NCBI RefSeq assembly: GCF_036688685.1
Contig: NZ_JAQQPS010000018.1
Span: 62,001 to 126,000, forward strand
Reading direction: 5' to 3'
From: JALYUM01 sp036688685
GTDB lineage: Bacteria; Pseudomonadota; Gammaproteobacteria; Burkholderiales; Burkholderiaceae_D
DNA: 64,000 nt
The notes beneath the pieces are model-generated. The model was given only the letters and a program-made list of their open reading frames with translations, made no database searches and was not told where the DNA came from. Made by a program: the position numbers and the translations under genes. Below, in pieces: positions 25,175 through 34,585 of the stretch. Each line of letters opens with the position of its first letter. The stretch's first letter is position 1.

Positions 25175-27487
25175 ATGTCAAAATTTCACTCTTGTCTCAT
25201 CGCCGTTTCTCTGGCGTCAGCATCCATGTCCTCAATGGCGCAGAACATTCAGGCCAGCAAGAACGATATGTTCGGGCAGGAGTCCGTGGCGGATGTGCCC
25301 GCGGCAGCGGCGCCAAAACGCGTCAGCATCACCAATTCGCCAGCTGCAGAAACTGAGAAGGTGATACAGAGCGACACCGACGGTGCGCCGCGCCAGCGCG
25401 TGGCCAATGAAGCGGTGCGCAGTGCCCGCGCTTCCACCCCAAGTGAATTTCAGAAATTCGTGGCGGACAGTACGGGCACAACGTTGCCGATTTTCGGTGC
25501 CGAATTTTTCACCAACGCGCCTTCGACTTTTTCACCAGTCGCCAATGCACCGGTGGTGGCCGACTACGCGTTGGGGCCGGGCGATGAATTGATGATTCGC
25601 GGCTGGGGCAGCATCGATATCGATTACCGCGCCACGATCGACCGGAACGGCCTGATTTCGATTCCGACTGTCGGTTCGGTCGCCCTTGCCGGTGTGCGGG
25701 CAGGCGATGCCGAGGGCGTCATTCGCAATGCGGTGGCGCGTCTTTACAAAGGCGTCACAGTCAACGTCAATTTTGGCCGCCTGCGCTCGATCACCGTGTA
25801 TGTGGTGGGCCAGGCCAGCCGTCCCGGTACCTACAATGTGTCGAGCCTGTCGACGCTCGTCACGGCGCTGTTTGCCAGTGGCGGTCCGAACGCCAACGGC
25901 AGCATGCGTCATGTACAAATCAAGCGCGGCGGCAAAGTCGCCGTCGAGCTGGACTTGTATTCGTTCATCGGCAAGGGCGACAAGTCGGCCGACATGAAGT
26001 TGCAGGACGGCGACACGATTTTCATCCCGACCGCTGTGGGCCACGTGGCGCTGGTCGGCAAGGTGAATACGCCAGCGATCTATGAGCTGAAAAGCAACAC
26101 AGATACCATCGAATCGTTGCTCGATTATGCTGGCGGGACGCCTGTAGTGGCTGATGCGCGCCGCGCCTTCCTCGAGCGCATCGACGCGACCCGCAGCCAG
26201 CCGCGCAGTGTAGAACAATTCGCGCTGAACGGCGAAGGCCTGAAACGAACGCTGAAAGATGGGGATGTCCTGAACGTCACGTCGATCACGCCAGATTTCT
26301 CGAACGCGGTGGTGTTGCGCGGTAATGTCGACCAGGCAGTGCGCGCACCATTTAAACCGGGCATGCGCGTCAGCGACCTGATTCCGAATCGCCAATATCT
26401 CCTCACGCGTAATTCGATCAAGCGTCAGAACGGCGTAGTCAATGCAGGTGACGAGCGCGAAACGAATGAAACCGCAGGCAATATCGCATCGCGTATTGGT
26501 GGCCTCGTCGATGAAGTCAACTGGGACTACGCGGTCGTCGAGCGCATCAATCGCGCTGACCTCAGCGTGAGCCTCGTGCCATTCAATCTCGGTAATGTTT
26601 TTACCAATCCAGCCGGCCCGGACAATGTTCAGCTGCAGCCTGGCGATACGGTGACGATTTTCTCGCAACAGGATGTTGCCGTTCCGATGGACAAGCGGCG
26701 AATTTTTGTGCGCGTTGAAGGAGAAGTCAACGTGCCTGGGGTGTATCAAATGACCGCAGGTGAGAATCTTCAGTCGCTGTTGGCAAAGGCCGGTGGCCCA
26801 ACAAATAATGCTTATCTTTTCGGCACAGCATTTTATCGCGAAGAAGTACGCAGGCAGCAGGAAGTCAATCTTCAGAAAGCGGCGAACCGTTTGGAGAGCC
26901 AGGCAGCAGCGGAGCGGACGAGTTCCGCTGCGAACGCTCGTTCAACTGCCGACGCGCAGTTGTTGGAAGCGCGCCGGCAGGCAGAACTGGTTGCTGCCAG
27001 CCAGGCAATTGCCCGGGTTCGCCAGTTGAAGCCTACCGGCCGCATCGCCTTTGGTCTCGACCCACACGACAATCGTTTCGCTGTGCTGCCACAGCTCAAG
27101 CTGGAAAATGGTGACCGCCTGGTCGTGCCAGCGCAGCAAGAGTTCATTAGTGTGTTTGGTGCTGTCAATGCTGAATCTTCCCCACTGTGGCGAGCGAACA
27201 GCCGGGTCAGCGATTACCTCAAGATTTCTGGGCTGACATCCGAGGCAGATGAAGAAAACATCTTCATTCTGCGCGTCGATGGTAGTGTTATCTCGCGCAA
27301 TTCACGCAGCTGGTACTCGGGTGGCTTTGGCGGCACCGAAGTCATGCCAGGCGATAGCATTGTAGTGCCTGAGAAATTTGACAAAGAGACCCGCTGGTCC
27401 AAGTTCATGGCAGGCACGCGTGAATGGGCGCAGATTTTTGCAAACTTTGGCCTGGGCGCCGCATCGATCAAGGTGTTGAAACAATAA
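25175..27487 (+). CDS. Wza-like polysaccharide export protein, SLBB-rich
   Basis: This is a 770-residue outer-membrane export protein with a signal peptide ending SMAQ. The Poly_export domain starts near residue 130 (LGPGDELMIRGWGSIDIDYR), followed by several SLBB domains (for example YVVGQASRPGTYNVSSLSTL, LVGKVNTPAIYELKSN and VEGEVNVPGVYQMTAGENL). It is about twice the length of E. coli Wza because of extra SLBB repeats and a Gln/Ala/Arg coiled-coil segment near 560-620. There is no lipobox cysteine at the cleavage site. It should form the periplasmic/outer-membrane channel for the polymer and is followed by the Wzz-like gene. Confidence 0.9.
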   Translation: MSKFHSCLIAVSLASASMSSMAQNIQASKNDMFGQESVADVPAAAAPKRVSITNSPAAETEKVIQSDTDGAPRQRVANEAVRSARASTPSEFQKFVADSTGTTLPIFGAEFFTNAPSTFSPVANAPVVADYALGPGDELMIRGWGSIDIDYRATIDRNGLISIPTVGSVALAGVRAGDAEGVIRNAVARLYKGVTVNVNFGRLRSITVYVVGQASRPGTYNVSSLSTLVTALFASGGPNANGSMRHVQIKRGGKVAVELDLYSFIGKGDKSADMKLQDGDTIFIPTAVGHVALVGKVNTPAIYELKSNTDTIESLLDYAGGTPVVADARRAFLERIDATRSQPRSVEQFALNGEGLKRTLKDGDVLNVTSITPDFSNAVVLRGNVDQAVRAPFKPGMRVSDLIPNRQYLLTRNSIKRQNGVVNAGDERETNETAGNIASRIGGLVDEVNWDYAVVERINRADLSVSLVPFNLGNVFTNPAGPDNVQLQPGDTVTIFSQQDVAVPMDKRRIFVRVEGEVNVPGVYQMTAGENLQSLLAKAGGPTNNAYLFGTAFYREEVRRQQEVNLQKAANRLESQAAAERTSSAANARSTADAQLLEARRQAELVAASQAIARVRQLKPTGRIAFGLDPHDNRFAVLPQLKLENGDRLVVPAQQEFISVFGAVNAESSPLWRANSRVSDYLKISGLTSEADEENIFILRVDGSVISRNSRSWYSGGFGGTEVMPGDSIVVPEKFDKETRWSKFMAGTREWAQIFANFGLGAASIKVLKQ

Positions 27488-27547
27488 TGGGCTCTGCGAT
27501 GGCCGAATTCCACTCATATCTATGCATAAACCAGACGCGATCCGCCA

Positions 27548-28741
27548 ATGATTGAAACGCCTAAATTATCCGCTAAGCCTGATAATGGAATAATAGATTT
27601 TCTATTAGTTTTAGCAAAACGTAAACGACTTATCGTCGGTTTGCCTATTGCTGTAGCCCTTGTTTCAGCTGCCGTAAGCTTCGTATTGCCTGAAGTTTAT
27701 ACGTCCACGACCAAGCTATTGCCTCCACAGCAGGCCCAATCTGGGGCGGGCGCTATTCTGTCTCAGCTTGCACCGTTGAGTGCGGGATTAGGAGCGGTCG
27801 GTCTCAAGAGCCCGAATGAACTCTATGTCGGCATGTTAACGAGTCGTACTATTGCTGATAGATTGATTATGAAGTTTGGGTTGGTAGAGGTTTACGGAAT
27901 GCCAACTTTGGAAAAGGCTAGAGCGCAGCTGAAAAGTAACTCAAAGATTATGGCTGGGAAGGACAATCTGATCTCTATCGAAGTTGAAGACGAGAGCCGC
28001 GAGCGTGCGGCAAACATCGCAAATTCGTACGTGGCAGAATTGTTAAAATTAACGAAAGCGTTAACGCTCACTGAGGCTTCGCAACGACGTGTATTTTTCG
28101 AACGTGAACTTGAAACGGCTAAGGATAACCTCGCTAACGCAGAAGTTCTGTTTAAAAATGCAATCGAAACGCGCGGGGTGATTAGTGTCGATGCAGATAC
28201 CGCAGCACTGATGGAAACCGTCGGTCGTATGCGCGCCCAAATCGCTGCCAAAGAAATACAACTCCGTTCCATGGAGGCGTTCATTACGAAAGATAATCAA
28301 GATTATAAGCGAGCTCAAGAGGATCTCATCAGTCTAAAAAGCCAGGTCTCAAGATTGCAAAATGGGAATGGCTCCGAATTGAACGATGACAAGATCGAAA
28401 GTGTCCCAAAAGGACTTGCCAATATAAAAATATTGCGCGATATTAAATATTATCAGATGTTATATGAGTTGCTGGCTAAGCAGTATGAGGCAGCGCGCCT
28501 CGATGAGGCACGCGATAGTTCGGTTATCCAAGTGCTGGACATTGCAGTAAAAGCGGATTTGCGGTCCCGGCCAAAGCGAGCGCTGATTGTGCTAGCGTCC
28601 ACATTTGCCGCTTTTTTATTGTCTATCCTTTTAGCGTTTCTTTTGGATAAAAGAGATTCGATATTTAGCTCAACGGAATTTAAATACAAATGGGGTGAAT
28701 TTAGATCACTGATGCGTTTTACTCGGAAAACATCGGATTGA
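27548..28741 (+). CDS. Wzz/chain-length determinant family protein
   Basis: This is a 397-residue inner-membrane protein with the two-helix layout of polysaccharide co-polymerases: one helix near residues 27-48 (LIVGLPIAVALVSAAVSFVL) and one near 345-370 (ALIVLASTFAAFLLSILLAF). A large periplasmic coiled-coil region lies between. No Walker motifs or Tyr tail follow, so it is the kinase-free type. It probably sets polymer length with the Wzy-like polymerase at 33506. Base composition becomes visibly AT-richer from this gene onward. Confidence 0.85.
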   Translation: MIETPKLSAKPDNGIIDFLLVLAKRKRLIVGLPIAVALVSAAVSFVLPEVYTSTTKLLPPQQAQSGAGAILSQLAPLSAGLGAVGLKSPNELYVGMLTSRTIADRLIMKFGLVEVYGMPTLEKARAQLKSNSKIMAGKDNLISIEVEDESRERAANIANSYVAELLKLTKALTLTEASQRRVFFERELETAKDNLANAEVLFKNAIETRGVISVDADTAALMETVGRMRAQIAAKEIQLRSMEAFITKDNQDYKRAQEDLISLKSQVSRLQNGNGSELNDDKIESVPKGLANIKILRDIKYYQMLYELLAKQYEAARLDEARDSSVIQVLDIAVKADLRSRPKRALIVLASTFAAFLLSILLAFLLDKRDSIFSSTEFKYKWGEFRSLMRFTRKTSD

Positions 28742-28977
28742 ACGGACGACTTATTTGCAATGGCGTTTTGCATAAATAAATTGCTATGCATTGTGGTTGG
28801 TATTGGTATGAAATAATATACTTTACAGGCCTGTCAAACTCGTTTCTGCGAATGAAATAGTACAAGAAAATGCGCACCGCTTTTACGCTAGAGAGATGCA
28901 TCCGACAATACGAGATGGTTTAAGTGGCGCGTATCAATAATTAAATTGGCCGCAAGGCTTCATACCTTAGAAGATTC

Positions 28978-29913
28978 ATGGATAATATTTTCATTCACCG
29001 CCTTGCAGATGTGAATTCGACGTCTATTGGTAAGGGTAGTCGAATCTGGCAGTTCGTCGTCGTCATGGAAAAAGCGCAAATTGGCGCTGACTGCAATATT
29101 TGTGCTCATTGCCTGGTTGAGAATGACGTGATTGTTGGCGATCGGGTCACGTTGAAGAGTGGAGTGCAACTTTGGGACGGTCTTCGACTCGGTAATGACG
29201 TATTTGTTGGACCAAATGTCTCGTTCACGAACGATAAATTTCCGCGTAGCCGCCATCGGCCGGAAAAATTCTTAAGAACAACAATTAATGATGGCGCATC
29301 ACTAGGTGCGGGCGCGATCATCCTACCGGGAATCACAATTGGTGAAAACGCCATGGTTGCGGCAGGCGCCGTTGTTACAAGATCAGTGCCACCAAACGCA
29401 ATTGTTATGGGAAATCCGGCAAAAATTGTTGGCTATGTCGATACTTTTCCGAATAACGTGGACGCCCATTTTGACGTTCCTGCTGTTGTGGGAAGTGTGC
29501 CAACTGACGTAGGAGGTGTAACGCTTTGGCGAATGCCGAAAGTTGCTGACATTCGAGGGAGCCTATCTGTAGGGGAATTTGGAGTTAATATTCCTTTTGA
29601 AACCAAACGATACTTTGTGGTTTTTGACGTCCCAAGCGTGGAAACTCGCGGTGAGCATGCGCATCGCACTTGCCATCAATTTCTTATCTGTATCAGCGGA
29701 TCATGCGAGGTTGTTGCTGACGACGGAAGAAATCGTCAGCAGTTTTTATTGAATAGCCCAGATGTAGGCATTCATCTGCCGCCGATGACCTGGGGTATCC
29801 AATACAAATACTCCAAAGGCGCCGTGTTACTGGTTTTTGCATCGCATAACTATGACGCGGCTGATTATATCCGCGATTATTCTGAGTTCAAATTATTGGT
29901 GGAGGGAAAATGA
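28978..29913 (+). CDS. Bifunctional sugar N-acetyltransferase / 3,4-ketoisomerase (FdtD-like)
   Basis: This is a 311-residue fusion. Residues 1-155 form a left-handed beta-helix acetyltransferase (hexapeptide repeats such as IGADCNICAHCLVENDVIVG, IGENAMVAAGAVV and MGNPAKIVG). Residues 170-311 form a QdtA/FdtA-type cupin (RGSLSVGEFG, RGEHAHRTCHQFLICISG, PPMTWGIQY). The cupin half would isomerise dTDP-4-keto-6-deoxyglucose to the 3-keto sugar; the other half would acetylate the 3-amino product. The same fusion is known in FdtD of Shewanella. The aminotransferase in between is the next gene, overlapping by four bases. Confidence 0.85.
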   Translation: MDNIFIHRLADVNSTSIGKGSRIWQFVVVMEKAQIGADCNICAHCLVENDVIVGDRVTLKSGVQLWDGLRLGNDVFVGPNVSFTNDKFPRSRHRPEKFLRTTINDGASLGAGAIILPGITIGENAMVAAGAVVTRSVPPNAIVMGNPAKIVGYVDTFPNNVDAHFDVPAVVGSVPTDVGGVTLWRMPKVADIRGSLSVGEFGVNIPFETKRYFVVFDVPSVETRGEHAHRTCHQFLICISGSCEVVADDGRNRQQFLLNSPDVGIHLPPMTWGIQYKYSKGAVLLVFASHNYDAADYIRDYSEFKLLVEGK

Positions 29914-31016
29914 TTCCGTTTCTCGATCTTAAAAAAATAAATTTAAGTTATGCGGATGAAATGCAGCAGGCTCTTAAGCGAGTACTGGACTCCGGATGGT
30001 TCGTGTTGGGGAAGGAAGTCGACTTATTTGAAAAGGAATTTGCATCATATTGTGGCGCCGACCACGCTATAGGTGTTGCCAATGGATTAGACGCAATTTT
30101 TCTAATCCTTAAGGCTTATGGAGTTGGCCCAGGCGACGAAGTGATTGTTCCTAGCAATACGTATATTGCAACGTGGCTCGCGGCGACGCAATGTGGCGCA
30201 GTCCCGGTCCCGGTTGAGCCTGATGCGATGACTTACAACATAGATCCAGCGAAAATTGAGAGTGCAATTACGTCACGTACCAAGGCTATCATTGCAGTTC
30301 ACCTTTATGGTCAGGCTGCTGATATGGATCCAATTAACGACGTTGCCCGCCGGTTCGGCATCAAAGTAATTGAGGACTGCGCGCAGGCGCACGGGGCACG
30401 CTACAAAGGGCGCCGTGTTGGTAGCCTCGGTGATTCTGCCGCATTCAGCTTTTATCCAGGTAAAAATTTAGGCGCATTGGGTGACGGTGGCGCGGTTACA
30501 ACCGACGATAGTCAGTTGGCGGAATCATTGCGTGCTCTGCGCAACTATGGCTCAAAGGTCAAGTACCACAACGAGTTTTTGGGTTTTAACTCGAGGTTGG
30601 ATGAACTGCAAGCTGCATTTCTTCGTGTAAAGCTTGGCAAACTCGATAGCGAGAATTCGAGACGACAGGAAATTGCGCGCGTCTATAGTGCAGGTTTATC
30701 GGAGTTGGCCAACTTGGTTTTGCCAGATTCGCCCGAATGGGCCGAGCCAGTATGGCACCTTTATGTGATTCGTCACGCAAAACGCGACCAATTAGCTCAA
30801 AAATTAAATGCAGCTGGTATTGGAACCGTAATTCACTACCCGGTTCCTCCCCATCTGCAGCCTTGCTACGGCAGTATGAATTTGTGCGAAGGTAGCTTTC
30901 CGATATCCGAAAGCATGCACAATCAGGTACTAAGCATTCCTATGGGCCCAACAATGACGGACGAGGACGCCAACAGGGTAGTTGATATTATTCACGGCGT
31001 AGTCGACGGATTATAG
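29910..31016 (+). CDS. DegT/DnrJ-family sugar aminotransferase (FdtB/QdtB-like)
   Basis: This is a 368-residue PLP-dependent enzyme expected to aminate C3 of dTDP-3-keto-6-deoxyhexose. Lys185 in FYPGKNLGALGDGGA is the PLP-binding lysine. VPSNTYIATWLAA and IEDCAQAHGARYKGR are conserved cofactor-site motifs. Together with the upstream fused ketoisomerase/acetyltransferase it completes a dTDP-Fuc3NAc or dTDP-Qui3NAc branch from the RmlB product. Which epimer is made cannot be decided from sequence alone. The flippase gene follows with no gap. Confidence 0.9.
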   Translation: MIPFLDLKKINLSYADEMQQALKRVLDSGWFVLGKEVDLFEKEFASYCGADHAIGVANGLDAIFLILKAYGVGPGDEVIVPSNTYIATWLAATQCGAVPVPVEPDAMTYNIDPAKIESAITSRTKAIIAVHLYGQAADMDPINDVARRFGIKVIEDCAQAHGARYKGRRVGSLGDSAAFSFYPGKNLGALGDGGAVTTDDSQLAESLRALRNYGSKVKYHNEFLGFNSRLDELQAAFLRVKLGKLDSENSRRQEIARVYSAGLSELANLVLPDSPEWAEPVWHLYVIRHAKRDQLAQKLNAAGIGTVIHYPVPPHLQPCYGSMNLCEGSFPISESMHNQVLSIPMGPTMTDEDANRVVDIIHGVVDGL

Positions 31017-32261
31017 ATGGGAGCGGTTAAATCTACCGTCCTCAATGCTGCGGCAATCATTATTCGTCTCGCTACCGGGTTGGCCCTAAACAAAGTTCTT
31101 GCAATATTTGTCGGGCCTAGCGGTTACGCGATCATTGGTCAATTTCAGAGTTTCATTGGTATTGGTGCTGCGTTCGCGAGTGGTGGTATAAATACCGGTG
31201 TAACTAAGTACACTGCGGAAAATAGCGATACGGGTGAATTGCAGCTGGCTCTATGGAGTACAGCATTCATATTATCTACAGCCGCTGCTGCATCGCTTGG
31301 TGCAGCAGCAATATTTTTTCGTGTTGAGCTAGCGATATGGTTTCTAAAAGATAAGCAATACGCGTACTTGTTTATTTGGTTCGGATTGACTTTGGTTTTT
31401 CTTGTTTGGAATGGGCTGATTCTGGCCGTATTAAACGGTAAAAAGGAGTTACGTCGGTTTATCACCATTGGTGTTGTGGGCAGCGTTATTGGACTTGCTG
31501 TTTCTGCAGTGTTGGTCATGGCGTTTGGGTTGCCGGGCGCAATGGCAGCGCTTGTCATTAGTCCTGTAGCCACCTTTTTCGTAGCGATATTGATGTGTTG
31601 GACGCAGCCATGGTTCAAGCCAAGATCGTTTCTGACGAATTTCAGTCGACTCCACGCAAGATTACTCAGCGGGTTCGTGTTAATGGCGCTCGTGTCAGCA
31701 ATAGCCGCGCCTCTTACACAAATGGTGATTCGTGACTTGTTGTTATCGAAATTCGGACTAGATGCGGCCGGCTATTGGCAAGCTATGAGTAGAATTAGCG
31801 ACATGTACTTAATGGTGGTTACTGCTGCGCTCTCCTTTTACTACTTGCCACGTCTATCAGAGATCAGTAACGGACAAGAACTCCGCAGAGAAATTCTCAA
31901 AGCATACGCTGTTTTGCTTCCTACACTTATTTTTTCAGTCTGCGTAATTTACTACATGCGCGCTTTTGTCACTGAGACACTGTTTAGCAAAGAATTCATT
32001 CCTGTTAAGGAGCTGTTTTTTTGGCAGCTTGTAGGTGATGTAATGAAAATTGGAAGCTGGTTATTGGCTTTCATCATGATCGCCAGAGCGATGACAGTAA
32101 AATATATTGTGTCGGAAGTCTGTTTTAATTTTAGTCTGATTGGACTGACAATATTTTTTACAAATAAAATGGGACTTGAGGGAGCTGTTTTTGCATTCGC
32201 AGTGAATTACTTAATTTATTGGTTTGCGATGTATGTGGTTTGTAGAAAAAATTTAACTTGA
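31017..32261 (+). CDS. Wzx-type repeat-unit flippase
   Basis: This is a 414-residue polytopic membrane protein of the MATE/MOP polysaccharide transporter group, with about 12 hydrophobic helices. The start (VLNAAAIIIRLATGLALNKVLAIFVGPSGYAIIGQ) closely resembles WzxE/RfbX proteins. It should flip lipid-linked repeat units to the periplasm. ATG 31017 directly follows the aminotransferase stop, so translation is coupled. Codon use is AT-rich, as in its neighbours. Confidence 0.88.
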   Translation: MGAVKSTVLNAAAIIIRLATGLALNKVLAIFVGPSGYAIIGQFQSFIGIGAAFASGGINTGVTKYTAENSDTGELQLALWSTAFILSTAAAASLGAAAIFFRVELAIWFLKDKQYAYLFIWFGLTLVFLVWNGLILAVLNGKKELRRFITIGVVGSVIGLAVSAVLVMAFGLPGAMAALVISPVATFFVAILMCWTQPWFKPRSFLTNFSRLHARLLSGFVLMALVSAIAAPLTQMVIRDLLLSKFGLDAAGYWQAMSRISDMYLMVVTAALSFYYLPRLSEISNGQELRREILKAYAVLLPTLIFSVCVIYYMRAFVTETLFSKEFIPVKELFFWQLVGDVMKIGSWLLAFIMIARAMTVKYIVSEVCFNFSLIGLTIFFTNKMGLEGAVFAFAVNYLIYWFAMYVVCRKNLT

Positions 32262-32387
32262 TGCTCAATTAAGACGCACCACTATTAATTTGATGTTCTT
32301 AATGTTTATATTAAACCACCATTGGTTGAAATATTGCTCCTTCATGTTTATATTTAATATTATTAAGTTTAACCGAAAGTCGTAGTG

Positions 32388-33491
32388 ATGAAAATTCTCA
32401 TTCCAGTCGCCACATTTGAACGTGGCGGCGGTTTCCGTGTACTTGCAGAGCTGGCGAGCCGCTGGGTAGACGCAGGTCATTCCGTTGACTTTTTAGTTGA
32501 TGCCCGCTCTGCTGATCCATATTTCCCAACTGATGCAAATATTATACGATTCGATAAGAATGGTAACACTGTTGATCAGGGATCTGCACAGAAGGGATTT
32601 AAAAAGTCTGGTAACGGTGCTGAGATTTTTATCGGTATGTTTCGCGCTGTTCGAAAATCTGGTGCCGAGTACGATGTGATTCTTGCCAATCATTCGTTCA
32701 CGGCCTTGCCCATTGCTTTAGCCGGGACTGGTGCCGCAAAAAAATGGTACTACGTGCAGGCGTATGAACCGGAATATTACAGCTTCACGCCAGGCTGGCG
32801 CGGACGAGTGCTGCAAGCGTATTCGGCGTTAAGCTATCTGTTACCGCTGCGGCAAGTTGCGAATGCGCCAATTTATATCGGGTATCGCGGAATCCGCGCC
32901 GACGTCTGGATCCCGCCAGGACTCGACCTTGATTTGTTCAAACGACGGGAAATAGAACCTTCGTTTCTAGAAGGAAAGACTATTGTGATCGGCACGATAG
33001 GACGTCATGAAAAGACAAAAGGTACCGTTGATGTCCTGAAGGCTTTCGAAATTCTTGCGGCTGACAATTCCTTTATTCGCCTTCGCGTTGCTTTTGGAAA
33101 TTTGCCTGAAGGATGGTCCCATCCGCAGGCCGAGATTGTTTATCCGGACGGCGATACTGCCCTTGCCGAATATTATCGAGAGGTCGATATTCTGGTTGCT
33201 GCGGGAACCGTGCAGCATGGTGCGTGTCACTACCCCGTGCTGGAAGCAATGGCAAGTGGTACCCCTGTTATAACGACGGGTTACCTTCCGGCGGACTCGA
33301 GCAATTCTTGGATTGTTCCCGTGAACAACCCCGAGGCAATCGCTAACGCTGTAAGGTCGATTGCGGCGCAGACGCCAGTAGCACTCAAGGCAACGTTGGA
33401 CGCTGCCGAATCGGCAATTGGTCCATTTGGTTGGACCAGTGTGGCGGCTGACTTTTTGAACTTGTTGACCGTCCGCAACTGCGGCAAGTAA
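32388..33491 (+). CDS. GT4-type glycosyltransferase
   Basis: This is a 367-residue GT-B fold transferase. The N-terminal domain begins MKILIPVATFERGGGFRVLAEL, the usual glycine-rich acceptor-side loop. The C-terminal nucleotide-sugar domain contains IGTIGRHEKTKGTVDVLKAF and the retaining-enzyme motif HGACHYPVLEAMASGTPVI, with the conserved Glu. I chose ATG 32388 rather than the adjoining GTG. It follows a 126-base AT-rich gap. Donor and acceptor sugars cannot be assigned. Confidence 0.88.
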   Translation: MKILIPVATFERGGGFRVLAELASRWVDAGHSVDFLVDARSADPYFPTDANIIRFDKNGNTVDQGSAQKGFKKSGNGAEIFIGMFRAVRKSGAEYDVILANHSFTALPIALAGTGAAKKWYYVQAYEPEYYSFTPGWRGRVLQAYSALSYLLPLRQVANAPIYIGYRGIRADVWIPPGLDLDLFKRREIEPSFLEGKTIVIGTIGRHEKTKGTVDVLKAFEILAADNSFIRLRVAFGNLPEGWSHPQAEIVYPDGDTALAEYYREVDILVAAGTVQHGACHYPVLEAMASGTPVITTGYLPADSSNSWIVPVNNPEAIANAVRSIAAQTPVALKATLDAAESAIGPFGWTSVAADFLNLLTVRNCGK

Positions 33492-33505
33492 TTGGCGCCT
33501 AAATA

Positions 33506-34585
33506 ATGTGGCTTTACTTACTTCTTGTTCTCCCCGCACTTACTGCCTATTTATTAAATAGTGAGATGTCGCGCACATCGAGGTTATTTGTGTGGGCGGG
33601 TACCGTTGTATTGACTTGCTGGCTGATGCCGATCGGGAGTCGTGACTATACGACTTATCTGCGGGATTTCATCGATATCGGCCAGGTTGGTTTTCTGGAA
33701 GCCGTCGGTCAGGATCCGCTCTATGGTGGTGCAGTATGGTTATTTAGTAACTTCGGTGTTTCCGGCGAGGTATTTTATGCGGCATTTAGTGCATTGGGGC
33801 TTTGGATAAAACTTGGTGCGTTGTGCCGACTCAGCGGAAATAAAACGATCGTAATTTTGCTTTACGTTGCGTCTTATTTCTTCCTACATGACTTTACGCA
33901 AATTCGCGCCGGATTGGCAATTGGCATTTGGATGTATGCGCTCTCTAATATCGAGAAGGATCGCCGACGATATTATTTGTTAACGGCGCTTGCATCGCTA
34001 ATCCATGTGCAGGCCGCGATTGGTTTTCTTGTTCCCGGCATTTTATATATGACCAGATCACGCAGGGGACGATTAATCTTCAGCGGTTTTGTGGCTCTTA
34101 TTGTTGCATTGGCTGCTACAAGTATTTTTGACGAATTAGGATATGCTGTGTTGGCTGCAATTCCTGACCCGCGCACTGCTATTTATTTGAAGCTGGCTGC
34201 GGAAGGTATTTGGGATCGGCCCAACCCATATAGTTTTCTCAGTATGCTTGCTCTAGCGACTTCGTTAATTGGGTTGCATTTTAGGCGTTGTGAGGTTGTT
34301 GAGGATGAGGCAGTAATGACGCGCTACGGTGTATCCGATGCAGTCTTTTGCGCGCTTCTTCTTGGTGTTTGTGCATTAACGGTTCTTTCATCCGTTTCTG
34401 TTGCAGCATTTCGTATAAGTGAGCATTTTTTCGCGCTTTTGCCCTTGGGGGTATGGCTCGCGTCACTGAGGTCATCTAGCCAAAAAATCGCCCACATTGT
34501 GTTGCTTCTGCTTGCGGGAATGTTTTCCTTTCTTTTTATATTTTATAGTCCATATTTGCTGGACCCGTCGATCGGTGCCGAATGA
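33506..34585 (+). CDS. EpsG/Wzy-like polysaccharide polymerase
   Basis: This is a 359-residue membrane protein with ten or more hydrophobic helices and a conserved early loop (WLMPIGSRDYTTYLRDF) plus FTQIRAGLAIGIWMYAL. Both are typical of EpsG-family polymerases. It would join repeat units in the periplasm. It lies between two glycosyltransferase genes and overlaps the next gene start by four bases. Polymerases diverge quickly, so the assignment rests on topology, motif and context. Confidence 0.75.
   Translation: MWLYLLLVLPALTAYLLNSEMSRTSRLFVWAGTVVLTCWLMPIGSRDYTTYLRDFIDIGQVGFLEAVGQDPLYGGAVWLFSNFGVSGEVFYAAFSALGLWIKLGALCRLSGNKTIVILLYVASYFFLHDFTQIRAGLAIGIWMYALSNIEKDRRRYYLLTALASLIHVQAAIGFLVPGILYMTRSRRGRLIFSGFVALIVALAATSIFDELGYAVLAAIPDPRTAIYLKLAAEGIWDRPNPYSFLSMLALATSLIGLHFRRCEVVEDEAVMTRYGVSDAVFCALLLGVCALTVLSSVSVAAFRISEHFFALLPLGVWLASLRSSSQKIAHIVLLLLAGMFSFLFIFYSPYLLDPSIGAE

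Noticed and set aside
27548..28741. Wzc-type tyrosine kinase
   Set aside because: The protein ends after the second membrane helix and lacks Walker motifs and a Tyr-rich tail.
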